From assembly GCA_965222655.1 (NCBI GenBank), contig CBDCUP010000022.1, positions 186,001 through 250,000 of the forward strand: a stretch of DNA of 64,000 nt. The letters run 5' to 3'. Source of the DNA: CAUZIZ01 sp965222655 (GTDB lineage Bacteria; Acidobacteriota; UBA6911; RPQK01; JAJDTT01). This document shows, piece after piece, positions 8,307 to 16,735 of this stretch. The notes beneath the pieces were generated by a model. That model saw nothing but the letters and a program-made list of their open reading frames with translations, was not told the origin of the DNA and searched no databases. The position numbers and the translations under genes are program-made. Position 1 is the first letter of the stretch. Each line of letters opens with the position of its first letter.

Positions 8307-9575
8307 ATGAGATCTAACAAGAGTCCGGTTAATCGGAGAAGTTTTCTGAAAGGCGCCGGGGTGGCGGTCGCCGGAGTCAGTACATATTCGGCGCGTGCCC
8401 GGAGCCGCATTCCCGGTGCCAACAATCGCCTCAACGTCGGCCTCATCGGCTGCGGCAACATTGGAAACTCTCATCTAAAAGCTCTGCTCGGCATGGCGGG
8501 TGAAGCTAACATCGACGTCGTGGGAATCTGCGACGTCTACCAGACTCGTGCTCAGCACTTTCAGGACCGGATCGCGAAAGTAGGCGGCAACCCCAGCCGC
8601 AAGCGAGACTACCGGGAACTCCTCGAAATGAAGGAAGTCGACTATGTAGCCATCGCAGTACCTGAGCATCAGCATGCTCCGATGACTCTGAACGCACTGG
8701 ACGCGGGCAAGCATCTCTACTGTGAGAAGCCGATGACCCACACCATTGCCGAGGCTCAGGCTGTCGTGAGCAAGGTAAATCAGACTGGGCTCAAGATGCA
8801 GGTAGGGGTGCAGGGCATGAGCGACGATAGCTACTCGAGTGCCAATAGGGCCATCCGGGCCGGCAAGTTAGGGCCTGTGGTCGAAGCCCAGATGGATTAC
8901 GTCCGGAACTACCCGGCGAATCTGGGACCCTGGAAGAAAGGGGTCCGCGAGGACCTGCCCCTGCCTTCTGACCTGGACTGGGACGCTTGGTTGGGATCGG
9001 CTCCCAAACGGCCCTGGAGCGCCTCCCGTTATTACGAATGGCGAAATTACAAAGACTACTCGGGAGGTATCTCCTCTGATCTGTTCATTCACCGGCTCAC
9101 ACGAATCCTGAAGGCCTGCGATCTGACCCATCCCCGGCACATGGTTGGTATGGGCGGCATCTATCTCTGGGATGATGGCCGCGAACTGCCTGACAACTTC
9201 GAGCTATTGGGGGAGTACGGGGCGGTAGAGGGTGTCACACCTGGCATGACCCTACACATGCTGGGCACGATGGCCAATGAGCATGGTTCTGATCACTGCA
9301 TCCGCGGTCACAAGGCGACGCTTATCTTCACCAAAGAAGGATGGAAGATCATCGACGAAGCGTCCAAAGAAGTCCTGGAAACGCATGTCAAAACGGGCAG
9401 TGAGAGTATTGAGCTCCACCACAAGAATCTGCAGAGCGCGATCCGATACGGCAGCCCCCTGGCCTGTCCGGTCGAGCTGGGCTTCTACGGCGTCACTGCC
9501 ATCGTGATGGCCAATGAATCCTGGTTCCAGAAGAGGATGATTTCCTGGGACTTCGAAACGTCCAAGATGGTTTAG
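8307..9575 (+). CDS. Tat-exported Gfo/Idh/MocA family oxidoreductase
   Basis: This 422-residue oxidoreductase starts with a twin-arginine signal (NRRSFLKGAGVAVAGVS, residues about 9-25), so the cofactor-loaded enzyme is probably exported folded. The Rossmann motif is VGLIGCGNIGNSHL and the catalytic-lysine motif is YCEKPMTHT. The C-terminal substrate domain includes the aromatic-rich WSASRYYEWRNYKDYSGG. Such Tat-type members are abundant in acidobacteria and planctomycetes and are assumed to work on extracytoplasmic sugars, but the substrate is unknown. It is not an obvious duplicate of the gene at 76. The gene is flanked on both sides by intergenic repeats of different families. Confidence 0.87.
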   Translation: MRSNKSPVNRRSFLKGAGVAVAGVSTYSARARSRIPGANNRLNVGLIGCGNIGNSHLKALLGMAGEANIDVVGICDVYQTRAQHFQDRIAKVGGNPSRKRDYRELLEMKEVDYVAIAVPEHQHAPMTLNALDAGKHLYCEKPMTHTIAEAQAVVSKVNQTGLKMQVGVQGMSDDSYSSANRAIRAGKLGPVVEAQMDYVRNYPANLGPWKKGVREDLPLPSDLDWDAWLGSAPKRPWSASRYYEWRNYKDYSGGISSDLFIHRLTRILKACDLTHPRHMVGMGGIYLWDDGRELPDNFELLGEYGAVEGVTPGMTLHMLGTMANEHGSDHCIRGHKATLIFTKEGWKIIDEASKEVLETHVKTGSESIELHHKNLQSAIRYGSPLACPVELGFYGVTAIVMANESWFQKRMISWDFETSKMV

Positions 9576-9607
9576 CCACCGCCGGCCTGGCTGGATCAGT
9601 CGATAAA

Positions 9608-9772
9608 GAAACTTCCGTCATTTCTAGCTACGAACATCGAGAGCTGAGTGACGCTTGTAGCACGGGCAATCCTGCCCGTCGGTGTCCCCGACGGGCAAGA
9701 GTGCCCGTGCTACAGGTCACTGCTCTGTCAGATGCTGTTTCCTACACCTTCCTTCTGCCAATGAAGTTTCAG
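9608..9772. repeat. MITE-like palindromic element, GAAACTTC family, copy 3
   Basis: This is a near-identical second copy of the 1484-1649 element, with arms GAAACTTCCGTCA and TGAAGTTTCAG and hairpin arms starting TGTAGCACGGGCA and ending TGCCCGTGCTACA. It lies between two convergent genes (Gfo/Idh/MocA and glycosyltransferase). Confidence 0.75.
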
Positions 9773-9779
9773 CTCAGAG

Positions 9780-10922
9780 TCAAGGCTCCTGGGCCTGTCC
9801 GACCAGTCGGTAGAAAAGCCTTTCGTAGTCCCTGGTAACCTTCTCCCAATCATACTGCTCACGCACCCAGTCCTGGGCCTTGAGTGAATAGTGACGATAC
9901 CCTTCCGGCTGGGCACAAATCTGGCTCATCAACCGACTCAGCACCGTGACATCGTTGAAGGGATAGAGAATACCTGCCTCCCCTACCGCCTCCCGGTTTT
10001 CGGGAATATCGTTGACGAGCAGCACACATCCGGCTCCCATAGCCTCCAGCAGTCCCGGATGGGTTCCCCCCACTTCTCCTCCATACACATAACAAAGACT
10101 GTGGGATAACAGCTCCCGATAGCCATCGCCGAAGATCGCCCCGGGTAGGAGGATGTTCTTCCCTTCGGACAATTGCTCCAGTTGACGAATGTACCTCTGG
10201 TTGTAGGGAGCGTCTCCCACGACCACCAGAGGAAACTCCACTCCAGACTGCGAATGAGCTTCCATAACGAGATGGGCATTGTTTTCGGGCTCCAGGCGGC
10301 TCACGAACAGGAGGTACTCGCGAGGTTTGAGATGGAGTCGATCGATTACTTCCTGGCTACTGGACCTCAGGACCGGAGCTCCATAGGGGATGTACTCGGA
10401 GCGAAATCCGTATACCTGGGAGTAGTAGTGCTCGGTGGTCCTGGAATCGGTGACGACACAATCCGGTATCCAGGTTGCCAATCTCTCGCCCAGGTGATGA
10501 AAGGCCTTACCGACGCGCCCCCACTTCTTGCGCAGCCTCTCGATGCCATCCACATTGAGAACCACCCTCTGCCCGGCCAACCTGGGGATTCCGCAGAGGA
10601 AAGAGTTTGCCGCATTGCAGACAAGAAGCACGTCATATCCCTTGAACAGTGACAGCAGAACACTGATAGCGGTGTGGGTAACGGTTTCAAGGTATTTGTA
10701 CTTGAGGCATGGCGCAAGGCGGATATCGACCCCTTTGTAGAGCCGCAGGTTTCGATCGACGAAATGCTTTCTGCCGTATACCGTGACCTTGTGCCCACGT
10801 CCGACCAGGCGGCCGGAAAGCTCCTCGGCGAAAGTCTCGAAGCCACCATAACTGGCGGGGATGCCACGATGGCCGAGAATCGCAATCTTAAGAGGATGAG
10901 CTGGCTGAAGCTTGGACTGCAT
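9780..10922 (-). CDS. Glycosyltransferase family 4 with DUF1972 N-terminus
   Basis: The 380-residue protein has the DUF1972-type start IAILGHRGIPASYGGFETFAEEL typical of bacterial polysaccharide glycosyltransferases with a GT-B fold. The C-terminal half contains the GT1/GT4 donor-binding region (LFVSRLEPENN, VVVGDAPYNQRY, and GGTHPGLLEAMGAG with the conserved glutamate). It probably adds a sugar to a lipid-linked or cell-surface glycan in the cytoplasm. Its ATG lies 35 bp inside the 3' end of the O-antigen ligase-like gene, so the two are in one operon with the epimerase further upstream. Donor and acceptor are not predictable. Confidence 0.85.
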   Translation of the reverse strand: MQSKLQPAHPLKIAILGHRGIPASYGGFETFAEELSGRLVGRGHKVTVYGRKHFVDRNLRLYKGVDIRLAPCLKYKYLETVTHTAISVLLSLFKGYDVLLVCNAANSFLCGIPRLAGQRVVLNVDGIERLRKKWGRVGKAFHHLGERLATWIPDCVVTDSRTTEHYYSQVYGFRSEYIPYGAPVLRSSSQEVIDRLHLKPREYLLFVSRLEPENNAHLVMEAHSQSGVEFPLVVVGDAPYNQRYIRQLEQLSEGKNILLPGAIFGDGYRELLSHSLCYVYGGEVGGTHPGLLEAMGAGCVLLVNDIPENREAVGEAGILYPFNDVTVLSRLMSQICAQPEGYRHYSLKAQDWVREQYDWEKVTRDYERLFYRLVGQAQEP

Positions 10923-12201
10923 AGGGAGCCGTTACGAAGAAGAGCAACAATATGACGATCTCGGCGTCGCCAAAATTGTATTCGAACAAGCCGGCAACCT
11001 GAAACGCGACTATTGCGATCGCACCGTTCAACGCCAGATAGCGACAAAACTCATCCGAGGACTGCCGGTACAAGCTTATCAGGTCGCGTGCAATCCACAG
11101 CCACAACGCCAACCAGGCGGCCAGGACAAACAGTCCCAGCTCCGCTCCGATCTGAAAAACGTTGTTGTGCAAATGCTGATATGCATAGTCGGGGAACTCC
11201 TTGTGCGAACGATAGCCAAGGGATGAGCGAGACAGCATTCCAGGCCCCACTCCGAACCAGGGATTGGCACCAATCATCCGCGCTCCGGTTTGGAGCAGTT
11301 CGCCCCGGATACGAGTGGTGGTGTCGGTGGAGTCAAGCCCGGACTCCAGCCGATCTTGAAAGGGCTGAGGCAAGGTAAGAAGCACTACCGCCAACCCCGC
11401 CAGGCCAATCAATACCCACTTCCACCGAATGAATATCAGCAGAACAAGACCCCCAAGAACCACACCCAGCCAGGCACTCCTCGTCATCGTCAAGACAAGC
11501 GTCCACAACATGAGGGCAAGTCCCCCGGCCCATAGGAAAGAGCGCCACTTATCCGGTTCGGACACAATCGTCTGGTCTACTCCGGCTACCTTGGCCCTCT
11601 CAGGTTGAGCCGTGGCGGCGTGGAGTCGTCCCTTCCAGAACAGGTAGCCGGCAAGAGAGAGGATGGCGAACATGAGCTGACCCGAAAAAGTCATCCAATG
11701 GCTCATGAACCCCGTGATGCGGTTCAAAAGATGGACGTCCAGGAGCCAGAAGTACTGGAGCACGGCATAGCCGGCGCTGGCAATGACGAACGCATGAATC
11801 CAACGCAGGGTCCCCTCCACCTGCGATCGTCCCAACCAGGTGAAAACCAAGGGGACATAGGCAAATCGAAGCAGGCGTTTGAGACTCCAGAAGCTGTGGA
11901 GCGGGTCGTCCGAGAAGAGCGCGGACAAAACGAACAAGAGCGCGAAGAATCCCAGGATCCTGGCGTAGGAAGGAAATCTGAGGTTGATCTTGGCGCCGCG
12001 CAAGCCGTCCAGGATCGACAACAGGAGCGCTGCCGAAAGAAGAATATAGGAGGCAGCAATCGAAGCCGTGGAAGCGACGATGGCCCCCGCGACGGTCAGC
12101 GGGATCAGCCTCTTCAAGAACAACTCTTCAGCACTCTTGGGACTCGCGCAACGATATTTTCCTATTCGGCGGGTTCCTGCGCGGCTTTCTCCCGGAACCA
12201 T
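10888..12201 (-). CDS. O-antigen ligase-like membrane protein
   Basis: The product is a polytopic membrane protein of up to 437 residues with about 10-12 hydrophobic segments and the Wzy_C/WaaL-type region around residues 250-370 (LTMTRSAWLGVVLGGLVLL, then a periplasmic loop with GVGPGMLSR and YQHLHNNVFQIGAELGLFVL; the H-N-N context is typical). It likely joins or polymerises surface polysaccharide at the periplasmic face. The first ATG overlaps the epimerase gene by 40 bp; the first 28 residues are polar and the real start could be further in, near the KRLIPLTVAG segment. It is the middle gene of a three-gene minus-strand operon. Confidence 0.8.
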   Translation of the reverse strand: MVPGESRAGTRRIGKYRCASPKSAEELFLKRLIPLTVAGAIVASTASIAASYILLSAALLLSILDGLRGAKINLRFPSYARILGFFALLFVLSALFSDDPLHSFWSLKRLLRFAYVPLVFTWLGRSQVEGTLRWIHAFVIASAGYAVLQYFWLLDVHLLNRITGFMSHWMTFSGQLMFAILSLAGYLFWKGRLHAATAQPERAKVAGVDQTIVSEPDKWRSFLWAGGLALMLWTLVLTMTRSAWLGVVLGGLVLLIFIRWKWVLIGLAGLAVVLLTLPQPFQDRLESGLDSTDTTTRIRGELLQTGARMIGANPWFGVGPGMLSRSSLGYRSHKEFPDYAYQHLHNNVFQIGAELGLFVLAAWLALWLWIARDLISLYRQSSDEFCRYLALNGAIAIVAFQVAGLFEYNFGDAEIVILLLFFVTAPYAVQASASSSS

Positions 12202-13133
12202 TCGACGGTTCGTTGGAGACCTTCGGGGAAGGACAAAGAAGGCTTGAATTTGATCGCTTCCTCTGCCAGTCCGATTCCTGCTTCGGAATGGCGGACGTCA
12301 CCCAGCCGCGGTGACTCGTAGATCGCCTCGAGTCGGCTCCCCATGATCTGGTTGAGGCTCTCAACCAGTTGATTGAGAGAGCAGCGGCTTCCACAGGCTA
12401 TGTTCATACTCATTCCCTTGGCATCTGACCGAGATGCCATGAGGTTGGCTCTGACAACGTCCCGAACGAAAGTGAAGTCCCGACTCTGCTCTCCGTCTCC
12501 ATAAACGATCGGGCGCTGCCCGCCCAACATTCGCGTCACCATTCTTGGGATGACCGCGGAATACTCCGAGTTCGGATCCTGCCGAGGTCCGAACACATTG
12601 AAGTAACGAAGAGCGATTGTGGGCAGTCCATAGATCTGAGTGAAGATCCTGCAGTACATTTCGCCCACGTATTTCGTCAGGGCATAGGGAGACATCGGAT
12701 TCGGCGTCATCTTCTCAACCTTGGGCAAGGTATCGGAGTCGCCGTAGACAGACGAACTGCTCGCAAAGACCAGCTTTGCCACCCCAGCATCCCGAGCGGC
12801 CACCAGGACCTTCAAGGTTCCCTCGACATTTACGGTGTTGGCCAGCAAGGGGTCTTCGACCGACCTCTGGACCGAAGGTAGGGCAGCGTGATGAAAGATT
12901 GTTTGGGCGCCCGAAAAAGCTCTCCCAAGCGCGTCGCCGTCACGGATGTCCTGGTCGAGAACCCGAAACTGCGACCCGAACTTCTGCGCCAGGCCCTGGA
13001 TATTCTTGCTCTTACCCGTTGAGAAGTTATCGAGTGCGACGACTGTCCGTCCCTCGTCCAAGAGTGCACGACAGATGTGAGATCCGATGAAGCCGGCTCC
13101 TCCAGTCACAATGTCGAATGCTTCGGTCACCAT
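12162..13133 (-). CDS. NAD-dependent nucleotide-sugar epimerase/dehydratase
   Basis: This short-chain-type epimerase (323 residues from the chosen start) has the NAD motif TGGAGFIGSH near residue 10, the catalytic serine region SSSSVYGDSD and the YxxxK motif in SPYALTKYVGE. The sequence around RYFNVFGPRQDPNSEYSAVIP is characteristic of UDP-N-acetylglucosamine/UDP-galactose 4-epimerase relatives (WbpP-like). The frame is open 30 codons further upstream, but those residues are low-complexity and overlap the divergent lysA region, so the ATG at 13133 is chosen. It probably supplies a sugar nucleotide for the ligase and glycosyltransferase genes that follow with overlapping reading frames. Confidence 0.85.
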   Translation of the reverse strand: MVTEAFDIVTGGAGFIGSHICRALLDEGRTVVALDNFSTGKSKNIQGLAQKFGSQFRVLDQDIRDGDALGRAFSGAQTIFHHAALPSVQRSVEDPLLANTVNVEGTLKVLVAARDAGVAKLVFASSSSVYGDSDTLPKVEKMTPNPMSPYALTKYVGEMYCRIFTQIYGLPTIALRYFNVFGPRQDPNSEYSAVIPRMVTRMLGGQRPIVYGDGEQSRDFTFVRDVVRANLMASRSDAKGMSMNIACGSRCSLNQLVESLNQIMGSRLEAIYESPRLGDVRHSEAGIGLAEEAIKFKPSLSFPEGLQRTVEWFREKAAQEPAE

Positions 13134-13260
13134 GCAATCGCTCCCCTTCGGCGATGAAAAACAAGCACTCCGCGAATTCGAGCCGGATCCGATCGAAGCG
13201 GCGATTCTAGCAGATGTGGACACTCTCGAACAGGCTTTGCTAACATCCGCACGAGGTAAA

Positions 13261-14490
13261 ATGAGCGCTTTTGGCTACAGAGATCAGAACTTGTTCTGCG
13301 AGGACACGCCCCTGGCAGAAATCGCCGAGAGCGTGGGTACACCCTGCTACGTTTACAGCAAGGATCGGATCCTCCAGAACTATCGACACCTGACAGAGGT
13401 GTTCTCAGCCATCGACCCTCTGATCTGCTACTCCGTCAAGGCCAATGCGAACCTGAGCATCCTTCGCCTGCTCCAGCGCGAGGGGAGCGGATTCGATGTG
13501 GTCTCCGCGGGGGAGCTGTTTCGCCTGAAGGAAGTTGGCGCCGACCCCCGAAAAGTTGTGTTCAGCGGGGTGGGCAAGACGCCTCAAGAAATGGAGATAG
13601 CGGTCGAGGAGAAGATCCTCAGCCTGAACCTGGAGTCTGTCCAGGAGCTGGAGCGACTGATCGACCTCACCAATCAAGGAACGCTGAATATCAAAGTGGC
13701 ACTACGCATCAATCCGGACATCGATGCCAAAACGCATCCCTATATTGCTACCGGACTGCGAGACCATAAATTTGGGATAGACATCGACCAGATCGAGCAC
13801 ACCGTTGGCGTGCTTCGGGAAGCGCCAAATATCCAGTTGACTGGCTTGGGCTTCCACATGGGTTCCCAGATTCTGGACGTCCAGCCCTTCATCGATGGTT
13901 TCGTCAAGCTGAGGAGCTGGGCCGACAGACTCCGTAGTCAGGGTCTTGGGATCCAACATCTGGACCTCGGCGGCGGGTTCGGAATCCCCTATCAGGGCGA
14001 GACCAGACCCGATCTCGAGAAGTATGCTGCGTTCCTGAGCGAGGCCAGTGACGGATATCGGATCCTGATGGAGCCCGGACGGTCTATCGTTGGTGATGCC
14101 GGCACCCTGATTACCCGGGTTCTCTATCAGAAATCCAGTCACGGGAAACCCTTCGTCGTGGTCGACGCGGGGATGAACGACCTGCTTCGGCCAGCTCTGT
14201 ATCAGGCCTACCACGAGATCTTGCCGATTCAGGAGAAGCAGCAGTGGATCACGGCCGATGTCGTGGGCCCTATTTGTGAGACTGGCGACTTCTTTGCCCG
14301 AGACCGTCACGTTCCCGACTCCAGATCCGGCGAGTGTCTGGCCGTCATGAATGCAGGAGCCTATGGCTTTACGCTTTCGTCAAACTACAATTCCCGGGTC
14401 CGCTCTGCAGAGGTGTTGGTTAGCGGGGATCAGTGGGAAGTCATCCGCAGACGCGAGACCTTCATGGATCTGATCCGAGGCGAAGAGTAG
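13261..14490 (+). CDS. lysA: Diaminopimelate decarboxylase
   Basis: LysA removes CO2 from meso-diaminopimelate to give L-lysine, the last step of lysine biosynthesis, using pyridoxal phosphate. The PLP lysine is in YSVKANANLS, with the other fold-III decarboxylase motifs GFHMGSQI (the family's conserved histidine), LGGGFGIPY, EPGRSIVGDAG, and GPICETGDFFARDR (the catalytic cysteine of the partner subunit). The 409-residue length from ATG 13261 matches the family. The frame is open to 13087, but that extension overlaps the divergent epimerase and does not look like LysA. No lysine riboswitch was recognised upstream. Confidence 0.93.
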   Translation: MSAFGYRDQNLFCEDTPLAEIAESVGTPCYVYSKDRILQNYRHLTEVFSAIDPLICYSVKANANLSILRLLQREGSGFDVVSAGELFRLKEVGADPRKVVFSGVGKTPQEMEIAVEEKILSLNLESVQELERLIDLTNQGTLNIKVALRINPDIDAKTHPYIATGLRDHKFGIDIDQIEHTVGVLREAPNIQLTGLGFHMGSQILDVQPFIDGFVKLRSWADRLRSQGLGIQHLDLGGGFGIPYQGETRPDLEKYAAFLSEASDGYRILMEPGRSIVGDAGTLITRVLYQKSSHGKPFVVVDAGMNDLLRPALYQAYHEILPIQEKQQWITADVVGPICETGDFFARDRHVPDSRSGECLAVMNAGAYGFTLSSNYNSRVRSAEVLVSGDQWEVIRRRETFMDLIRGEE

Positions 14491-14575
14491 GCTGACTCGT
14501 TGAATCTCAGATCTCAGAAGCTCGATGTACTCAAAGCGACCTTGGATCGACCTGTACAGCCGATTCTTCCCTGTG

Positions 14576-14581
14576 TATAAT
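14576..14581 (+). promoter_or_regulatory. Sigma-70-type -10 hexamer upstream of the 14630 gene
   Basis: A perfect TATAAT lies 49 bp before the ATG at 14630, in an AT-richer stretch after lysA. No convincing -35 hexamer is seen at 16-18 bp, so the promoter assignment rests on the -10 box and position alone. The start codon is preceded by TAAGGAATCCTT, which contains a weak ribosome-binding site. Confidence 0.4.
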
Positions 14582-14629
14582 GCCGCTGTTCAGATCAAGC
14601 TAATAGATTAGTTTAGGTAAGGAATCCTT

Positions 14630-14989
14630 ATGAGGTATTGGGTACTATTTCTCACCTTTTTCGTGGTCTTGGGAACACCGCTTGCTCTGGGAGGAGAGAC
14701 CAAAGAAAGCGGCATTCTCATGGATAGGGCGTGCGGCCAGGTCATGGCCGCAAACGCTGAGAAGGTCAGGAAGCACGGGCCTGTATGTGCCCTCATGGAG
14801 AGTTGCAAACAGAGTGGTTTCGGACTGATTCTGGACGGTAAATTCTTGAGTTTCGACGAGGCTGGAAACAAGATGGCGCTGGCCATCTTTCAGAAGACAG
14901 AGAGCCAGAGCAACATTCAGGTTGATGTAACGGGTGATTTTTCAGGGAACAAGGTTAGAGTGAAGAGTATCGTTGAGTCGAATCAGTAG
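14630..14989 (+). CDS. Small secreted protein of unknown function
   Basis: This 119-residue protein has a clear signal peptide (residues 1-22, ending ALGGE). The mature part has a conserved-looking pattern: ILMDRACGQ, a short helix, then KHGPVCALMESCKQSGFGLILDGKFLSFDEAGN. The three cysteines and one histidine could bind a metal or form disulfides. I have seen such a D-x-x-C...H-x-x-x-C-x-x-x-x-x-C arrangement in uncharacterised acidobacterial-type exported proteins but cannot name a family. It is followed by the BlaI-type regulator 136 bp later, and may be unrelated to it. Function unknown. Confidence 0.7.
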   Translation: MRYWVLFLTFFVVLGTPLALGGETKESGILMDRACGQVMAANAEKVRKHGPVCALMESCKQSGFGLILDGKFLSFDEAGNKMALAIFQKTESQSNIQVDVTGDFSGNKVRVKSIVESNQ

Positions 14990-15125
14990 AGCGATTCTGG
15001 CCTTCGAGCTATGAGCTCCCACTCCACGCTTTTCTGATCCGTTGCACTCCCAATTGACAACCAAACCGGTGTGATCGAGCGACAGGGTAGATCGGTCGAC
15101 TGCCAAAACAACGAATGGATTATCT

Positions 15126-15512
15126 ATGAAACGGAAGCTTAAGATTCTCACACCCCAAGAGCTGGCAATCATGAAGATTGTCTGGCAATTCAACACTGCC
15201 ACGGTCAGGGATGTCTACGAGGCACTGCGCGAGAAGCGCCGCATCGCATACACCACCGTCATGACGATGATGAAGATCTTGGAGGGTAAGGGGTTCCTGA
15301 AAAAGTGGCAAGAGGGACGAGCCTACGTCTACAAGCCGACCAGTGCGGAGAAGAAGGTGGTCTCCGATATGCTGACGGAGTTCGTCAACCGGGTCTTCAG
15401 CGGATCGGCCGAGGCTCTTGTCCTGAGTCTGTTCGAAGATACCCCACTCTCTTCCGCAGATCAGGCCAAGATCAAGAAACTGATCGCCGCACGGAATCGC
15501 AAAAGCTCCTAG
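15126..15512 (+). CDS. BlaI/MecI/CopY-type transcriptional repressor
   Basis: This 128-residue winged-helix protein shows the family layout: LTPQELAIMKIVWQ, then helix-turn-helix TVRDVYEALREKRRIAYTTVMTMMKILEGKG, wing KWQEGRAYVYKP, and a C-terminal dimerisation helix (VVSDMLTEFVNRVFSGSAEALVLSLF). Members repress beta-lactamase, penicillin-binding protein or copper genes and are usually inactivated by proteolysis through a BlaR1/MecR1 sensor. No sensor protease gene lies next to it here, so the target and signal are not known. Confidence 0.88.
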   Translation: MKRKLKILTPQELAIMKIVWQFNTATVRDVYEALREKRRIAYTTVMTMMKILEGKGFLKKWQEGRAYVYKPTSAEKKVVSDMLTEFVNRVFSGSAEALVLSLFEDTPLSSADQAKIKKLIAARNRKSS

Positions 15513-15547
15513 TTCAGCAGGGGCTAACGAGATTCGTCTGACTAATT

Positions 15548-15574
15548 GAGGTCAATCCCGTTGGGATTGACCTC
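15548..15574. terminator. Perfect hairpin between convergent genes
   Basis: A perfect 12-bp stem (GAGGTCAATCCC / GGGATTGACCTC) with a GTT loop lies between the convergent BlaI-type gene and the dehydratase gene. There is no T-run after it on either strand, so termination is plausible but not certain. Confidence 0.55.
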
Positions 15575-15604
15575 CCTGGCTGCATTCGCCGGCACGTTAG
15601 ATGC

Positions 15605-16594
15605 TCACTCAGAGGCAGAGTCGGAGACAAACCGTTCCTTGACCTCTTGCTGGATCTCCTGGTCCAGGTTGGCACCGCTGGCGACCAGACAAACGGTTTT
15701 ACCCAGCAGCCAATTCTGTATTTTGGGAACTGCTGCCAAGGCCGCGGCCCCTGCTCCTTCCACCATGGTCCCGGTAACCCCATAAAAGAGTCCCATGGCC
15801 TCTTTCAATTCGGTCTCTGAAACGAGAACCATTTCGTCAACCACTTCCAACATCAACTCGACCGCAGCGGGTATCGAGATGCGGACGGCCATCCCCGTCG
15901 CGAAGGTCTCACAGCTCTCGGTGTCGCGGGGGGCTCCCTCGCGGAAGGACAGAGTCATACAGGGCGCTGCCTCCGACTGTACCCCGATGACCTGAATGTC
16001 CGGATTCGTGGCCTTCAAGGCGCTGCCAATGCCTCCGATCAGCGCGCCATTGCCTACGGGCACGACTACCACTTCTACCTGAGGCAGATCTTTCGCAATC
16101 TCCCTTCCGATGGTCGAAGTGCCGGCAACGATGGCCGGGGAGTCACCGTCCTCGACGAAGAAATCCGTCGGATTCTGTGGACGGGCGAGCATAAGCTCTT
16201 TCGTCTCATCCAGGTCGCGACCCAGAAACTCGAGCTCGGCCCCAAACCTCTCCACCAAAGCAACCTTGCTTCGATCTGCACCCACTGGAACACCCACCGT
16301 CAGAGGAACGCCCAGGCGGCCACACGCAAAGGCCATACCTGCTCCGTGATTCCCAGTTGAAGCCGTGCTCAAACGCTTGACTACACCACCCTGGACGACC
16401 TCGTTAACCAGATTCAGGGCGCCTCGAACCTTGAACGAACCCACCGGACTCTTGTATTCGTGCTTGACGTACAGAGCAGCCCCGGCGCTGCCACCAAGGG
16501 AATCTTCGCGGGAAATCGGTGTAACAGGCAGGTACTGGCCAATCACCTCCGCAGCAGCGCGGGTCTCCTCCAGGGTGGGTCTCAGTCTTCTCAT
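15605..16594 (-). CDS. Threonine/serine dehydratase-like PLP enzyme
   Basis: This 329-residue fold-II pyridoxal-phosphate enzyme resembles threonine dehydratases and serine racemases. The PLP lysine lies in YKSPVGSFKVRGALN, the substrate loop is TASTGNHGAGMAFA, and the phosphate-binding loop is PVGNGALIGGIG. Family members deaminate threonine or serine to 2-oxoacids; some are racemases. There is no ACT regulatory domain, so it resembles the short catabolic form. It stands convergent to the BlaI-type gene with a shared hairpin between them. The exact substrate cannot be fixed. Confidence 0.85.
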   Translation of the reverse strand: MRRLRPTLEETRAAAEVIGQYLPVTPISREDSLGGSAGAALYVKHEYKSPVGSFKVRGALNLVNEVVQGGVVKRLSTASTGNHGAGMAFACGRLGVPLTVGVPVGADRSKVALVERFGAELEFLGRDLDETKELMLARPQNPTDFFVEDGDSPAIVAGTSTIGREIAKDLPQVEVVVVPVGNGALIGGIGSALKATNPDIQVIGVQSEAAPCMTLSFREGAPRDTESCETFATGMAVRISIPAAVELMLEVVDEMVLVSETELKEAMGLFYGVTGTMVEGAGAAALAAVPKIQNWLLGKTVCLVASGANLDQEIQQEVKERFVSDSASE

Positions 16595-16735
16595 ATCCCG
16601 AATCTAGCACCAGCCGCACGGGTGCAGCAAGAGGAGCACTTGCATCGGGCGACCGTTTCTTCCCTCGGGGCTTGGCGCGAACCGGAGGGCGGCGGCTTGC
16701 AAGAAGGACAAGAATTCGGTTCTAATCTCTTGATC

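Noticed and set aside
13087..13260. N-terminal extension of LysA
   Set aside because: It overlaps the divergent epimerase gene and does not match the family; the ATG at 13261 gives the normal LysA length.
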